A DNA stretch of 64,000 bases from Qipengyuania oceanensis (GCF_009827535.1 NZ_WTYN01000001.1:1054001-1118000); one strand, 5' to 3'; counted from the first letter of the stretch, positions 26,252-36,354 are shown. The notes: generated by a model from the sequence alone, not told the origin. Numbers and translations are program-made.

Positions 26252-27061
26252 TCAACCGGCTGGTTGCGAATCGTCCGCCAATTCCTTGTCGTCCTCGGCT
26301 TCCAAGGCCTTCCTTCTCTCGCCGAATCGCATGATGATCAGCGAGCCTTCGAAGAGCAACAGCAGCGGGACTGCCAGGATGAGCTGCGACCCCGGATCGG
26401 GCGGGGTGACGACTGCAGCGATAATCACGATACCGACGATCACGTAGCGACGCGCGCCGGCCAGTTGCTCGCGCGTCACGATGCCGGCGCGATTGAGCAA
26501 CAGCAGCAGGACCGGCAAGAGGAAGCTGATTCCGAAAGCCAGAATGAACTGCATGACCAGGCCGAGGTAGTCGCCTGCCGTCGGCAAGGCCTGGATCTCC
26601 ATTCCGCCCGCGGTTCCGCCGAAGCCGAGGAACCAGCGGAACGCGGTCGGCATGACCACGAAATAGGCCAGCGCCGCCCCCATCGTGAACAGCACGGGAG
26701 TAGCGATCAGGAACGGCAGGAAAGCCTTCTTCTCCTTGGCGTAGAGGCCCGGTGCCACGAAGGCCCAGAGCTGGTTCGCGATGACCGGGAAGCTGACAAA
26801 AAAGCCCGCGAAAAGGCCGACCTTCAACTCGACGAAGAACACTTCGTAGAGTTTGGTGAAGATCAGCTGGCCCTCGCCTTCAGGAAAAGCGTTCTTGAGC
26901 GGCTGGATCAGGAAACCCAGGATCGGATCGGCATAGTAGAAGCAGATCGCAAAGCCGACCACCAGTGCGGCTACGCACCGAACGAGCCGCGTGCGCAGTT
27001 CGATCAGATGGTCGAGCAGCGGGGCCTGCGTCTCGTCGATATCGCTTATCCTGAGCGGCAC
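26252..27061 (-). CDS. tatC: Sec-independent protein translocase TatC
   Basis: A 269-residue inner-membrane protein with six predicted membrane segments, the receptor for twin-arginine signal peptides. The N-terminus has the characteristic PLLDHLIELRTRL, and the first periplasmic loop and F.E.. region (KLYEVFFVELKVGLFAG) are intact. The start lies three bases after the tatB stop. It is the last gene of a long minus-strand series (argS to tatC). Confidence 0.96.
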   Translation of the reverse strand: MPLRISDIDETQAPLLDHLIELRTRLVRCVAALVVGFAICFYYADPILGFLIQPLKNAFPEGEGQLIFTKLYEVFFVELKVGLFAGFFVSFPVIANQLWAFVAPGLYAKEKKAFLPFLIATPVLFTMGAALAYFVVMPTAFRWFLGFGGTAGGMEIQALPTAGDYLGLVMQFILAFGISFLLPVLLLLLNRAGIVTREQLAGARRYVIVGIVIIAAVVTPPDPGSQLILAVPLLLLFEGSLIIMRFGERRKALEAEDDKELADDSQPAG

Positions 27062-27064
27062 CGG

Positions 27065-27493
27065 TCAGCCCTCGCCTGCCGGTTTGCCTGCATCGACCGG
27101 TCGGTCGAACGGCAGGGACGGCTCGTCCGCCGAAGCGACGGCATTCTCTTCCGCAGGCTCGTCATCCGCGGCAGGCGGCATTCGCAAGGCATCGGGATCG
27201 GTGGTTCCCGGCGGCAGCGCCTCCATCATCGGCGCCGGCTCGGCAATGCCCTCGTCGGAGGGGTACTTGGCCATGATCCGCTCGTTCTGCTCTTTCCACT
27301 TGCGGTCCATCTCCTCGAGCTCCGCTTCGCGGATCATCGCGTCGAGGCCCGTGCGGAAATGGTTGGAGACGCGCCGAATCTTGCCGATCCAGCGTCCCGC
27401 GGTCCGCAGCGCGAGGGGCAGCTCCTTGGGACCGATCACGACGATCGCCACCACGACGATCACCAGCAATTCGGCGGCACCGATATCAAACAT
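27065..27493 (-). CDS. tatB: Sec-independent protein translocase TatB
   Basis: A 142-residue protein with one N-terminal membrane helix (MFDIGAAELLVIVVVAIVV), the conserved GPKELP turn and an amphipathic helix continuing to about residue 65. The remaining C-terminal part is Pro/Glu/Ala-rich and disordered, as is usual for alphaproteobacterial TatB. It forms the receptor complex with TatC. It lies between tatA and tatC with small gaps. Confidence 0.95.
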   Translation of the reverse strand: MFDIGAAELLVIVVVAIVVIGPKELPLALRTAGRWIGKIRRVSNHFRTGLDAMIREAELEEMDRKWKEQNERIMAKYPSDEGIAEPAPMMEALPPGTTDPDALRMPPAADDEPAEENAVASADEPSLPFDRPVDAGKPAGEG

Positions 27494-27516
27494 CGATCAG
27501 GCCCTCGGCGGACCGG

Positions 27517-27768
27517 TCAATTGGACCCGTCGGTCGTCTTCTCGGCCGGACGCGGATCTACCGCAGCCTGCGAGGCGGGCTTGGCCTCGTGCGAGGGGCC
27601 TTCAAGCCGCTGGCTCTCGCCCTTGGGGCGATCTTCCTCGGCCATGCCTTCCTTGAAGCTCTTGATGCCCTTGCCGAAGTCACCCATCATCTCGGAAATG
27701 CGGCCACGCCCGAACAGGACGAGGATCACGAGGGCGATTATGATTAGCTGCCAGGGGCCAAGGCTCAT
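27517..27768 (-). CDS. tatA: Sec-independent protein translocase TatA
   Basis: An 83-residue pore-forming subunit: N-terminal membrane helix (WQLIIIALVILVLFGRGRI), the FGRGRISEMMGDFGKGIKSF hinge and amphipathic helix with the conserved F-G-x-G, and a charged tail. It follows scpB after a 60-base gap, and tatB follows it after 23 bases. Confidence 0.96.
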   Translation of the reverse strand: MSLGPWQLIIIALVILVLFGRGRISEMMGDFGKGIKSFKEGMAEEDRPKGESQRLEGPSHEAKPASQAAVDPRPAEKTTDGSN

Positions 27769-27828
27769 CGAAAGTCTCTCAATACATTGTGTGATCGCAA
27801 TATAGGGGCTTGCCGGGGCAAGCGCCAG

Positions 27829-28515
27829 TCAGTCTTCACCGAGCTGATGGAAAGGCCGTCCCGGATCATCCGGATGCTCCGGCTCGAGCGGCTCGTCGTC
27901 GTCGAAGGCGTCGTCATCCTCGTCCTCGTGCTCGTCCGGGTTCTCGTCGACGCCGGTCAGCGCGTCATAGGCATCGTCGACCGGATCGAGCAGGCCGGCG
28001 GCACGCAATTCGTCGATCCCCGGGAGATCGCGACGCGATTCGAGGCCGAAATGCGCGAGGAAATCGGGGGTGGTCGCGTAAATGACGGGGCGGCCCGGCA
28101 CTTCGCGCCGACCCGCGATCCTGACCCAGCCCGCCTCCATCAGCACGTCGAGCGTGCCCGCAGAAGTCTGCACGCCGCGGATCGATTCGATCTCCGCCCG
28201 GCTGACCGGCTCGTGATAGGCGATGATCGCGAGGACCTCGGTCGCCGCGCGGCTCAGCCGCCGGACCTGCTCGCGCTCGCGCCGCAAGAGATGCGCGAGA
28301 TCGGGCGCGGTCTGGAAATGCCAGCGCTTGCCCCGTTCGACGAGCTCGATACCGCGCCCCGAATAGCGGTCGGCCAGGGCCTGCAGGGCATCGCGCACGG
28401 CGCGCGCATCCGCGTCGCCAAGGTGGCTTGCCAGCGCCTCGACGCTCATCGGTTCCTCGGCGGCGAACAGCGTCGCCTCGAGCGCCCGGGCCAGTTCGTC
28501 CTGCGGTTCGATCAT
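27829..28515 (-). CDS. scpB: segregation and condensation protein ScpB
   Basis: A 228-residue winged-helix protein that binds ScpA in the SMC-ScpAB condensin complex, which compacts and segregates the chromosome. Two winged-helix domains are visible: LEATLFAAEEPMSVEALASHL and ATEVLAIIAYHEPVSRAEIE..RGV, the ScpB hallmark. The C-terminal 45 residues are very acidic (DEHEDEDDDAFDDDEPLEPE). ATG 28515 overlaps the scpA stop by four bases. An open frame continuing to 29421 has no ScpB similarity beyond this ATG. Confidence 0.95.
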   Translation of the reverse strand: MIEPQDELARALEATLFAAEEPMSVEALASHLGDADARAVRDALQALADRYSGRGIELVERGKRWHFQTAPDLAHLLRREREQVRRLSRAATEVLAIIAYHEPVSRAEIESIRGVQTSAGTLDVLMEAGWVRIAGRREVPGRPVIYATTPDFLAHFGLESRRDLPGIDELRAAGLLDPVDDAYDALTGVDENPDEHEDEDDDAFDDDEPLEPEHPDDPGRPFHQLGED

Positions 28516-29333
28516 CGGGCGATCCGTCGAAGCTTCATGGTGCCGAAGATCTCTTCCTGCGCGATCTCCGCCTTGCCCATGCGGGCGAGCTCGAGCGCGG
28601 CGACGAAGCTGGAAGCCAGCGCGGACTTGCGCAAGCGACGGTCGGCGTGCGGCGGAAGGAAGTCTTCCAGCGTAATCCAGTCGAGCGTCACGCCGAGCAT
28701 CGCGGACACTCTTTCGAGCGCGCTTTCGAGCGTCATCACCGGGCGCTCGCGCACCATGTGTGTCGCGGGCGCAGTGCGCGCCTTGACCTGCCCGTACGCC
28801 TGGACGAGCGCGAACCAGTCGCAGGTCCACTGCGTCTTGCGGTCGATCCGCAGACCCTCCGGAGCGCCGCGCAGGAAAGCATCGCGCCCAATACGGTCGC
28901 GCGCCATCAGCCGGGCGCCCGCCTCGCGCATCGCACCGAGGCGCTGGAGCCGCAGCTGCAGCCGCAATGCCAGCTCCTCGGGGCTCGGATCCTCCTGCTC
29001 TTCTTTGGGCAGCAGCATCGCCGATTTGAGATATGCAAGCCAGGCGGCCATCACGAGATAGTCCGCCGCGACTTCGAGTTTGAGCGCTTCGGCCCGCTCG
29101 ATGTAGCTCAGGTACTGGTCGACCAGCGAGAGGATCGAGATCTGGCGCAGGTCGACCTTCTGCCGCCGGGCCAAGTCGAGCAGCAGGTCGAGTGGCCCTT
29201 CCCATCCATCGAGTTCGAGATAGAGCGCGTCGTCGGCGTTTGCAGCGGCAGCGCCGACCCCGACCCAGCCCTCCTCGCGTTCGGCTGCGTCCGTATCGAC
29301 CGCCTCGCCGAAGAGGAGGCCGTCGTCGGTCAA
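28512..29333 (-). CDS. scpA: segregation and condensation protein ScpA
   Basis: A 273-residue kleisin that bridges SMC heads. The N-terminal domain has the diagnostic GWEGPLDLLLDLARRQKVDL and YLVMAAWLAYLKSAMLLP. The C-terminal winged helix ends TMKLRRIAR. The start is TTG at 29333, which overlaps the nagZ stop (TTGA), so translation is coupled to nagZ; no downstream ATG would keep the conserved N-terminus. About 35 residues precede the conserved domain. Confidence 0.93.
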   Translation of the reverse strand: MTDDGLLFGEAVDTDAAEREEGWVGVGAAAANADDALYLELDGWEGPLDLLLDLARRQKVDLRQISILSLVDQYLSYIERAEALKLEVAADYLVMAAWLAYLKSAMLLPKEEQEDPSPEELALRLQLRLQRLGAMREAGARLMARDRIGRDAFLRGAPEGLRIDRKTQWTCDWFALVQAYGQVKARTAPATHMVRERPVMTLESALERVSAMLGVTLDWITLEDFLPPHADRRLRKSALASSFVAALELARMGKAEIAQEEIFGTMKLRRIAR

Positions 29334-30349
29334 GCCTGTGCCCCGGCAAGCGCCAGCAACGCGTCGCGCCTGGCCAGCAGCTCGGCACGATCGGCTCCGT
29401 CGCAATCGAACATGCAGGCATCCATCGCCCGCGCCAGCCGGTCGCGGCTGACGTCGCGCATCGCCGGCGCGACCTTCGCGATGCCGATCATCTCGTCCAT
29501 CTTCGCCCAGCAGTTGAGCACGAGGTCGCAGCCAGCTGCCAGCGCGCGCTCGGACCGTTCGGGGATCGTCCCGGACAGGGCCTGCATGTCGATGTCGTCG
29601 GTGAGCAGCAACCCGTCGAAGCCGATCTTCTTGCGGATGACCTGATTGATCACGAAGGGAGAAAGCGTTGCCGGATTCTCCTTGTCCCAGACCGTGAACA
29701 GCAAGTGTCCGGTCATCCCGATCGGCGCGTCGTGCAGGGCACGAAACGGAGCGAGATCGATCTCGAGTTCTTCCTCGCTCGCCGTAACGATCGGCATTTC
29801 CTTGTGCGTGTCGGTGTTCGAACGTCCGTGACCGGGCATGTGCTTGATGCAACCGGCCACTCCGGAACGGGCGAGACCGTCGAGAATCGCCCTGCCCAGC
29901 GCGGCGACCTGGAGAGGATCGCTACCCAGTGCGCGGTCGCCGATCACGTCGTGCGCGCCGGGCTGGCGCACATCGAGCGGAGGGTGACAATCGACCGTGA
30001 TGCCCATGGCCGCCAGTTCGCGGCCCAGTGCCTCGGCATTGGCGCGCGCCGCCTCGATCGCGCTGGCGGGCGCCGTGCGATAAAGCCGGTCGAAAGCCTC
30101 TCCGCTAGGGTAATCTGTCCATTCGGGAGCGCGCAGCCGCGCGACCCGACCGCCTTCCTGGTCGATGCAGATGAACAGCCGGTCCCGCCCGTGCAGTTCG
30201 CGCAGGGAATCGGTCAGCGCCCGCAATTGTGCGGGGTCGATACAATTGCGACCGAACAGGATGTAACCTGCCGGATCGGCATCGGCGAAGAATGCGCGCT
30301 CGTCGGCCGTCAGTTCGGCCCCGGCCATTCCGAAGATCGCAGGCGTCAT
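29330..30349 (-). CDS. nagZ: beta-N-acetylhexosaminidase NagZ (GH3)
   Basis: A 339-residue cytosolic GH3 enzyme that removes GlcNAc from GlcNAc-1,6-anhydroMurNAc peptides in cell-wall recycling. Motifs: PAGYILFGRNC, IDQEGGRV, the catalytic His loop KHMPGHGRSNTDTH, and the nucleophile region LLLTDDIDMQAL. ATG 30349 (MTPAIFGMAG) is preferred because the family starts there; ATGs at 30376 and 30385 are in frame and also lack an RBS. It stands between the SPOR gene and scpA, a synteny common in Alphaproteobacteria. Confidence 0.94.
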   Translation of the reverse strand: MTPAIFGMAGAELTADERAFFADADPAGYILFGRNCIDPAQLRALTDSLRELHGRDRLFICIDQEGGRVARLRAPEWTDYPSGEAFDRLYRTAPASAIEAARANAEALGRELAAMGITVDCHPPLDVRQPGAHDVIGDRALGSDPLQVAALGRAILDGLARSGVAGCIKHMPGHGRSNTDTHKEMPIVTASEEELEIDLAPFRALHDAPIGMTGHLLFTVWDKENPATLSPFVINQVIRKKIGFDGLLLTDDIDMQALSGTIPERSERALAAGCDLVLNCWAKMDEMIGIAKVAPAMRDVSRDRLARAMDACMFDCDGADRAELLARRDALLALAGAQA

Positions 30350-30433
30350 GGCGGGAAGATTCGCAGCAATACGCATGCCGCGCAAGCGATCGTCCGGTCG
30401 GCAGTGTGGAAAATGGCGCCCGCCGGCCTCGCT

Positions 30434-31168
30434 TCAGCGCTTTACCTGGCAGGCGACACCGTCCTGCTTGAGCCCGGCGCACAACGCCCGGGCGCTTTCC
30501 AGGCTGCCCGCGACCGCCTGCAGGCGGAATACAGTGCCGATATCGGCCTGTCCTTCGACGATCCGGTGCGAGACGCCGTTGAGCTTCTCGGTCTGGCGCA
30601 TGAGCGTCTGCCAACCGCGCTCCGCATCGGACCTGCTGGCATAGGCACCGACCTGGACTGAAGGCCCTGCGGCCGGTGGCGCGGTTTCGGGGCTTTTCTC
30701 GGGCTCTGACGACGGCGACGGCGAGGCCCCGACGGCGGGAGAGGCTGCGGGTGCCGGCTTGGGCTGCGTGCGCGCGATCCTGCCTTCGCGCCGCTGGCCC
30801 TCGCCAACGGCGAAGCTGGTATCGCCCGTCCCTTCGAAAACCTTGCCGCCTTCCTCGCTCGGACGGACCTTGTACGGGCCCTGCGGCGCCGCGATCGTGG
30901 TGCCGACGGGCTGCAGATCGCCCGAAACCTTGGCCTTCGACAGATACCACCAGATGCCCGCCGCGGCAGCCAGCACGATGAGCAGAAGCAATCCGAAACC
31001 GGCCAGCCGCCCGAAATCGAGCCCGCGTTCGGGCTCGTCGTAATCGCTCGCCTCGAGCCAGGGCAACCGGTCGTCGTCGGGATCGGTCAAGACGAGCTGT
31101 TCGGAGGCGAACGGAGTGGTGCGACCGAAGCCGTCGTCGTCCTGTTCGTAACCGACCGGCCCGGCCAT
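30434..31168 (-). CDS. SPOR-domain membrane protein
   Basis: A 244-residue bitopic inner-membrane protein: acidic cytoplasmic N-terminus (1-54), one membrane helix (about 55-75), a Pro/Ala/Ser-rich periplasmic linker, and a C-terminal SPOR domain (about 165-244; VQVGAYASRSDAERGW...FRLQAV). SPOR domains bind denuded glycan strands at division sites. The ATG sits two bases after the argS stop. Placement between argS and nagZ is typical of alphaproteobacteria. Confidence 0.93.
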   Translation of the reverse strand: MAGPVGYEQDDDGFGRTTPFASEQLVLTDPDDDRLPWLEASDYDEPERGLDFGRLAGFGLLLLIVLAAAAGIWWYLSKAKVSGDLQPVGTTIAAPQGPYKVRPSEEGGKVFEGTGDTSFAVGEGQRREGRIARTQPKPAPAASPAVGASPSPSSEPEKSPETAPPAAGPSVQVGAYASRSDAERGWQTLMRQTEKLNGVSHRIVEGQADIGTVFRLQAVAGSLESARALCAGLKQDGVACQVKR

Positions 31169-31170
31169 TT

Positions 31171-32925
31171 TTACATCTCCTCGACCGCCTCGACGCCCAG
31201 CACGTCGAGACCGTTGCTGATTACCTGCCCGATTTGCTGCGCGAGGAAAAGCCGTGCGCCGGTCAGTTCGGGATCTTCGGGCCGGATGATCCGCAGTTCC
31301 GGACGGTCGTTGCCCATGTTCCAGAAAGCGTGGAACTCGGCGGCAAGGTCGTAGAGGTAGAAAGCGATCCGGTGCGGCTCGCGCGCCTGCGCGGCGGCCT
31401 CGAGAAGGCGCGGGAACTGTGCCGCCTGCTTGACCAGCGTCAGTTCTTCCTCGCCCAGCCGGTCGAGCGCCGCATCGGACGGCTCCAGCCCCTCGGCCGC
31501 TCCCTTGCGCAGGGTCGAGCGGATACGCGCATGGGCGTACTGGACGTAGAAGACCGGGTTGTCCTTGGAAGCTTCGACCACTTTGGCGAAATCGAATTCC
31601 ATCTGCGCTTCGGGCTTGCGGGTCAGCATGGTGAAGCGCACCACGTCCTTGCCGACTTCCTGCACGACATCGGCGAGCGTGACGAAAGTGCCCGAACGCT
31701 TGGACATCTTGACCGGCTCGCCATCGCGCAGCAGCTGGACCATCTGGACGAGCTTGACGTCGAAGGGGATCGGTTTGCCCTGCCCTTCGGATAGCGCGGC
31801 GACGGCAGCCTTGATCCGCTTGACGGTGCCGGCGTGATCCGCGCCCCAGATGTCGATCAGCTCGTCGGCATCCTCGGCCTTCTGCATATGATAGGCGAGA
31901 TCGGCGCCGAAATAGGTCCACTTGCCGTCCGACTTGCGGATTGGCCGGTCCTGGTCGTCACCGAAGCGGGTGGACCGGAAGAGCGGCAGCTGGACCGGTT
32001 CCCAGTCGTCGACCACCTTGCCCTTGGGCTGTTCAAGCACGCCGTCGAACACCAGATCGTGTCCGCGCAGCCATTCTTCCGCCTGCGCCGGCTTCCCGGC
32101 CGCTTGCAACGCGGCTTCGGACGCGAATTCATCGTGTTCGATACCGAGCAGCGCGAGGTCCGACTTGATGAGGCCCATCATCTGCTCGACCGCTTCGGCG
32201 CGGAAGATCGGCAGCCATTCCGCTTCGGGCGCGTCCCTGTAGCGATCGCCCAGTTCCTCCGCGAGATACTCGCCGACCGGCACCAGGTAGTCGCCCGGGT
32301 AGAGGCCCTCGGGGATTTCGCCGATATCCTCGCCCAGCGCCTCGCGATACCGCAGGTGCGCCGAACGGGCGAGCACGTCGACCTGGCCGCCCGCGTCGTT
32401 CACGTAATACTCGCGGGTAACCGGATGGCCTGCCCATTCGAGCAGCCGCGCCAGCGCGTCCCCGACCACCGCGCCGCGGCAATGGCCCATGTGCATCGGC
32501 CCGGTCGGATTGGCGGAGACGTATTCGACATTCACCCGCACGCCTTCGCCGCGGGTCGACTTGCCGTAGGCCTTGCCGAGCGCGGCGATGCTGCGCAGCT
32601 CGTCGCGCCAGCTGTCGGATGAGATGCGCAGGTTGATGAAACCGGGTCCGGCGATGCTCGCCTCCTCGACCGAGGGGTCGGCGGCCAGCTTTTCCACGAT
32701 CCTGCCCGCCAGGTCACGCGGATTGGTCGCGGCCGGTTTCGCGAGCACCATAGCGGCATTGGTCGCAAGGTCGCCATGGCTGGCGTCGCGCGGCGGCTCG
32801 ACCGTCACGTTGCCGCGCGGCGCGCCCGCAGGCAGGGTGCCTTCCGCCTCGAGGGCGGAAAGGACGGCGTCGATCTTCGCCGCAAAGGCGGCGTGCAGGG
32901 TCTTGGTTTCGCTCACTTCGGACAT
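31171..32925 (-). CDS. argS: arginyl-tRNA synthetase
   Basis: A 584-residue class I synthetase. The HIGH motif appears as HMGH in [13 protein letters not shown], and the KMSKS loop as KMSKRSG. The N-terminal Add-1 domain and C-terminal anticodon-binding domain (from about residue 465, with [10 protein letters not shown]) are complete. It leads the argS-SPOR-nagZ-scpA-scpB-tatABC series, most junctions of which are a few bases or overlapping. Confidence 0.97.
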   Translation of the reverse strand: MSEVSETKTLHAAFAAKIDAVLSALEAEGTLPAGAPRGNVTVEPPRDASHGDLATNAAMVLAKPAATNPRDLAGRIVEKLAADPSVEEASIAGPGFINLRISSDSWRDELRSIAALGKAYGKSTRGEGVRVNVEYVSANPTGPMHMGHCRGAVVGDALARLLEWAGHPVTREYYVNDAGGQVDVLARSAHLRYREALGEDIGEIPEGLYPGDYLVPVGEYLAEELGDRYRDAPEAEWLPIFRAEAVEQMMGLIKSDLALLGIEHDEFASEAALQAAGKPAQAEEWLRGHDLVFDGVLEQPKGKVVDDWEPVQLPLFRSTRFGDDQDRPIRKSDGKWTYFGADLAYHMQKAEDADELIDIWGADHAGTVKRIKAAVAALSEGQGKPIPFDVKLVQMVQLLRDGEPVKMSKRSGTFVTLADVVQEVGKDVVRFTMLTRKPEAQMEFDFAKVVEASKDNPVFYVQYAHARIRSTLRKGAAEGLEPSDAALDRLGEEELTLVKQAAQFPRLLEAAAQAREPHRIAFYLYDLAAEFHAFWNMGNDRPELRIIRPEDPELTGARLFLAQQIGQVISNGLDVLGVEAVEEM

Positions 32926-32992
32926 GGCGCGCGCCTAGCCTGTTGCGCGGCGCAGCGCAAAGGGGTTGCGTCCTGTGCCGGCGAGTGCCGGA

Positions 32993-33643
32993 TCAGCGGG
33001 TGGCGTTGTAGGCCAGCTGCGGCTCGGTCAGCTGGAAACCGACGAGCAGTTCGAAGGTCGCGCGGTTGAGCGCCGCCTTGACTTCGGGATCGGTCAGCGG
33101 GTCGAGCGCGGCATCGGGATCGCCCGGGCGGCGGCGGCGGGTGATCTTCTCGCGAATTTCTTCAGGAAGGGTCGCTTCGGCCCGGTCGATGAAGGCACCG
33201 GCCTGGCCGCTCGCACGCGCGCGCTCCTGCCCGTCCGCGAAATCGAGGACGACCGTGCCGATACGCTTGGTCACGACCTGCGAGTTGCCGCGCACGACCG
33301 TGCTGAAATAGGGCATCTCGACACGGCGGCTGCCGCGCACGTCGGTGCGCCGCGCCAGCACGTCGAAGGTGGCGTTCGCATAGACCTTCGCGCCGGTATC
33401 GTCGCAGGTGCTGCGCAGATTCGTGATGTTCGCGACCACGTCGATGTCGGATGCGGCGCGCGAAGCGGGCGTGCGGAACAAGGTGACGTTGCCGGTGTAG
33501 TCGGGAATTCCGACCGCCGGGCAGGCCGTGCGCACGGCGGTGATGCCGACGCCATCCTGGATGACCAGTTCGCCCTCGCGAGAGCATCCGGCGAGCGCGG
33601 CAGCGATTGCGAGACCGGAAAAGAGGCGAACGGACACTTTCAT
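32993..33643 (-). CDS. conserved hypothetical lipoprotein
   Basis: A 216-residue lipoprotein with a signal peptide and lipobox LAGC at residue 20. The body has beta-rich segments (VGIPDYTGNVTLF, SDIDVVANITNLRSTC) and a basic patch ITRRRRPGDPDAALDPLTD near the C-terminus. I do not recognise a named domain. It lies 67 bases upstream of argS on the same strand and is divergent from ispH. Three cysteines beyond the lipobox Cys are not involved in an obvious metal motif. Confidence 0.78.
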   Translation of the reverse strand: MKVSVRLFSGLAIAAALAGCSREGELVIQDGVGITAVRTACPAVGIPDYTGNVTLFRTPASRAASDIDVVANITNLRSTCDDTGAKVYANATFDVLARRTDVRGSRRVEMPYFSTVVRGNSQVVTKRIGTVVLDFADGQERARASGQAGAFIDRAEATLPEEIREKITRRRRPGDPDAALDPLTDPEVKAALNRATFELLVGFQLTEPQLAYNATR

Positions 33644-33717
33644 CGTGGGTCGATCCTTTGTGTTTTTGCTGCGGCTCGCCCTAGCGGCACGCGCGGCAAA
33701 GCGCTAGTGGGCGGCGT

Positions 33718-34692
33718 ATGAATGCCGGATTGCAATCCCCGCCGGCGGTCGAAAACCGCCCAGTTCTCACCCTGCTGATCGCAGCTCCCCGGGGCTTTTG
33801 CGCCGGTGTCGACCGGGCGATCGAGATCGTCGAGCGCGCGCTCGAGCGCTATGGCGCGCCGGTCTATGTCCGGCACGAGATCGTCCACAACCGGTTCGTG
33901 GTCGAAGGGCTCGAAGCCAAGGGTGCGATCTTCGTCGAGGAGCTATACGAAGTTCCGGACGGTGCCCCGGTGGTCTTCAGCGCGCACGGCGTGCCCAAGT
34001 CGGTCCCGGCCGAGGCCGAGCGGCGCGAACTCTACTATCTCGACGCGACCTGTCCGCTGGTCAGCAAGGTCCACCGGCAGGCCGAACGCCAGCTGGAAAA
34101 AGGCCGCCATATCGTTTTTGTCGGCCATGCGGGCCATCCCGAAGTCGTCGGCACGATGGGGCAGGTGCCCGACGGCACCATGACGCTGGTCGAGACGGTC
34201 GACGATGTCGCCGCACTGCCGTTCGAATCCGATACCCCGCTCGCCTTCCTCACGCAGACGACGCTGTCGGTTGACGATACCGCCGACATCGTCGCGGCAC
34301 TGCAGGCACGCTATCCCGATATCGAAGGCCCCAAGGGCGAGGACATCTGCTACGCGACCAGCAACCGGCAGACGGCGGTCAAGCAGATCGCCCCGGCAAG
34401 CGACCTGGTCCTGGTGATCGGCGCGCCGAACAGCTCCAACTCGGTCCGTCTCGTCGAAGTCGCCGAACGCTGCGGAACGAACGCCAGGCTGATCCAGCGC
34501 GCGAGCGACATCCAGCCGGAATGGCTCGAAGGAATCGGCACGATCGGCTTGACCGCCGGGGCTTCCGCGCCCGAAGTGCTGGTCCGCGAAGTGGTCGACC
34601 GGCTCGCCGAGTTCCGCACGATCGAGGAACGCACGATCGAAAGCGCGGTAGAGAAAATGGTCTTCAAGCTGCCCCGCCAGCTCGCCGACTGA
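33718..34692 (+). CDS. ispH: 4-hydroxy-3-methylbut-2-enyl diphosphate reductase
   Basis: A 324-residue iron-sulfur enzyme, the last step of the MEP isoprenoid pathway. The three cluster cysteines are Cys28 ([10 protein letters not shown]), Cys112 ([11 protein letters not shown]) and Cys211 (ICYATSNRQ). The substrate motifs FSAHGVP and GAPNSSNS are also intact. The ATG lies just after a weak GGGCGG element. Homoserine kinase follows 19 bases downstream, then RNase HI: a conserved alphaproteobacterial string. Confidence 0.97.
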   Translation: MNAGLQSPPAVENRPVLTLLIAAPRGFCAGVDRAIEIVERALERYGAPVYVRHEIVHNRFVVEGLEAKGAIFVEELYEVPDGAPVVFSAHGVPKSVPAEAERRELYYLDATCPLVSKVHRQAERQLEKGRHIVFVGHAGHPEVVGTMGQVPDGTMTLVETVDDVAALPFESDTPLAFLTQTTLSVDDTADIVAALQARYPDIEGPKGEDICYATSNRQTAVKQIAPASDLVLVIGAPNSSNSVRLVEVAERCGTNARLIQRASDIQPEWLEGIGTIGLTAGASAPEVLVREVVDRLAEFRTIEERTIESAVEKMVFKLPRQLAD

Positions 34693-34711
34693 CTGCACCC
34701 GGGGAAGCCTC

Positions 34712-35683
34712 GTGGCCGTCTACACACACCTGTCCGCCGAGGATCTGGCCGAGCTGATCGCACAATACGATGTCGGCCGGCTGGTTTCGGCCAAGGGCAT
34801 TGCCGAGGGCGTGTCCAACAGCAACTGGCTGGTCGAGACGACCGGCAGCGCGAGCGCAGGCACGCGGTTCATCCTGACGATGTACGAGCGCCGGATCGAG
34901 ATCGAGGACTTGCCCTTCTTCCTCGCGCTGCTGGATTTCCTTTCGGCACACGACTGCCCGGTCCCGCGAACCATCCATGACCGGCAAGGCTCCGCCTTCC
35001 GCACGATCGACGGCAAGGCCGTGGCGCTGATCGAGTTCCTGCCCGGCGTGTCGGTCGATCACCCTACGGCTGCGCAGGCACGCGCGGTCGGGGTCGCACT
35101 GGCACGCGTTCATGTCGCGGCGCGGGACTTCGACGGAGCTCGCACCAACACGCTCGGTATTGCGGAAAGCCGCCGGGTTCTGGAGGCTTGCGGCGAGGTG
35201 GCTCTTGCCGCCATCGATCCGCGATTGCCCGCTGCCCTTGCACTCGCCGCTGACGTCGAGGCGCAGTGGCCTGGCGACTTGCCCGCCTCGGTGATCCATT
35301 CGGACCTGTTTCCCGACAACGTGCTGATGCTGGGTGCGGATGTCTCGGCGCTGATCGACTTCTATTTCGCCTGCACCGACGCCATGGCCTATGACCTCGC
35401 GGTTACGCACGCGGCGTGGAGTTTCGACAAGGCCGGCGAGACGTTCTCGGAAGATGTCGGCACGGCGCTGGTCGAGGGGTACGAGAGCATCCGGACCCTG
35501 TCAGCGCGCGAGCGCGCCTGCCTGCCGATCCTGGCGCAGGGAGCCTGCCTGCGCTTCGTCGCGAGCCGGGCCGAGGACTGGATCGGAACGCCGGCCGATG
35601 CGCTGGTCACGCGCAAGGACCCGATGGCGTTCCTGCGCCGGCTCGATTTCTATCGTGCGCAAGGGACAGCGGCCTTCGCATGA
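34712..35683 (+). CDS. thrB: homoserine kinase, type II
   Basis: A 323-residue kinase of the choline/aminoglycoside kinase fold that phosphorylates homoserine in threonine synthesis. It is the type II ThrB of Alphaproteobacteria, not the GHMP type. Motifs: [11 protein letters not shown] near the N-terminus, the catalytic [12 protein letters not shown] and the DFYFAC metal segment. The start is GTG 34712, six bases after GGGGAAG. The stop overlaps the rnhA ATG (ATGA). Confidence 0.95.
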   Translation: MAVYTHLSAEDLAELIAQYDVGRLVSAKGIAEGVSNSNWLVETTGSASAGTRFILTMYERRIEIEDLPFFLALLDFLSAHDCPVPRTIHDRQGSAFRTIDGKAVALIEFLPGVSVDHPTAAQARAVGVALARVHVAARDFDGARTNTLGIAESRRVLEACGEVALAAIDPRLPAALALAADVEAQWPGDLPASVIHSDLFPDNVLMLGADVSALIDFYFACTDAMAYDLAVTHAAWSFDKAGETFSEDVGTALVEGYESIRTLSARERACLPILAQGACLRFVASRAEDWIGTPADALVTRKDPMAFLRRLDFYRAQGTAAFA

Positions 35684-36123
35684 AACGAGTAGAGATTTTC
35701 ACCGACGGCGCTTGCAAGGGAAATCCCGGCCCCGGCGGCTGGGGCGCGATCCTGCGCATGGGCGCGCACGAGAAGGAATTGTCCGGCAGCGAGCGCGAGA
35801 CGACCAACAACCGCATGGAAATGACCGCGGTGATCGAAGCGCTGCGAGCCCTGCGGCACCCGTGCGAGATCGCGCTCCACACTGACAGCAAATACGTGAT
35901 CGACGGGATCACCAAATGGATTCACGGCTGGCAGAAGCGGGGCTGGAAAACAGCCGGCAGGAAGCCCGTGCTCAACCAGGACCTCTGGGAGGCGATGGTC
36001 GAGGCGAGCGGGTCGCACCGGATCTCGTGGCACTGGATCAAGGGCCACAGCGGCCATCCCGAGAACGAGCGGGCCGACCGGCTTGCGAGCGACGAGGCGG
36101 ACAAAATCGCCCGCGTCGGTTGA
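35680..36123 (+). CDS. rnhA: ribonuclease HI
   Basis: A 147-residue enzyme that degrades RNA in RNA-DNA hybrids. The full catalytic set is visible: Asp9 (IFTDGAC), Glu47 (NNRMEM), Asp69 (HTDSKY) and Asp133 (ERADRLA), plus the His in KGHSGH. The basic protrusion ([10 protein letters not shown]) is intact. It is coupled to thrB by an ATGA overlap. Its TGA stop directly abuts the stop of the convergent DUF1508 gene, so the two share no intergenic base. Confidence 0.97.
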   Translation: MKRVEIFTDGACKGNPGPGGWGAILRMGAHEKELSGSERETTNNRMEMTAVIEALRALRHPCEIALHTDSKYVIDGITKWIHGWQKRGWKTAGRKPVLNQDLWEAMVEASGSHRISWHWIKGHSGHPENERADRLASDEADKIARVG

Positions 36124-36300
36124 TCAGCTCTCGTCTACGGTGTCCGCGCCGGGGCCGTTCTTCTTGATCGATTCGATCGCGTTCCGGGCGCTGGCCTTGG
36201 ACGAATAGCCTTCGGTCCAGAACATCGTTTCGGAATTGTACATGAAGTAGGCGACGTACTCGCCCTTCTTGTTCTTCTTGATCTTGAAGTGATGAGCCAC
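36124..36300 (-). CDS. DUF1508 (YegP-like) small protein
   Basis: A 58-residue single DUF1508 unit: HHFKIKKNKKGEYVAYFMYN, TEGYSSKASARNAIESIK. The family (E. coli YegP has two units) is thought to bind carbonyl or damage-related ligands, but the function is not firmly known. GTG 36300 is chosen: an AGGGAGA ribosome site lies five bases upstream, and the product then starts at the conserved HHFKI. An in-frame ATG at 36339 would place this RBS inside the gene. The stop codon touches the rnhA stop. Confidence 0.88.
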   Translation of the reverse strand: MAHHFKIKKNKKGEYVAYFMYNSETMFWTEGYSSKASARNAIESIKKNGPGADTVDES

Positions 36301-36354
36301 CTGCTTCTCCCTCGCGTTGCAGAGGGGGCAGTCTATCAAATGACGGGCGTTTGG

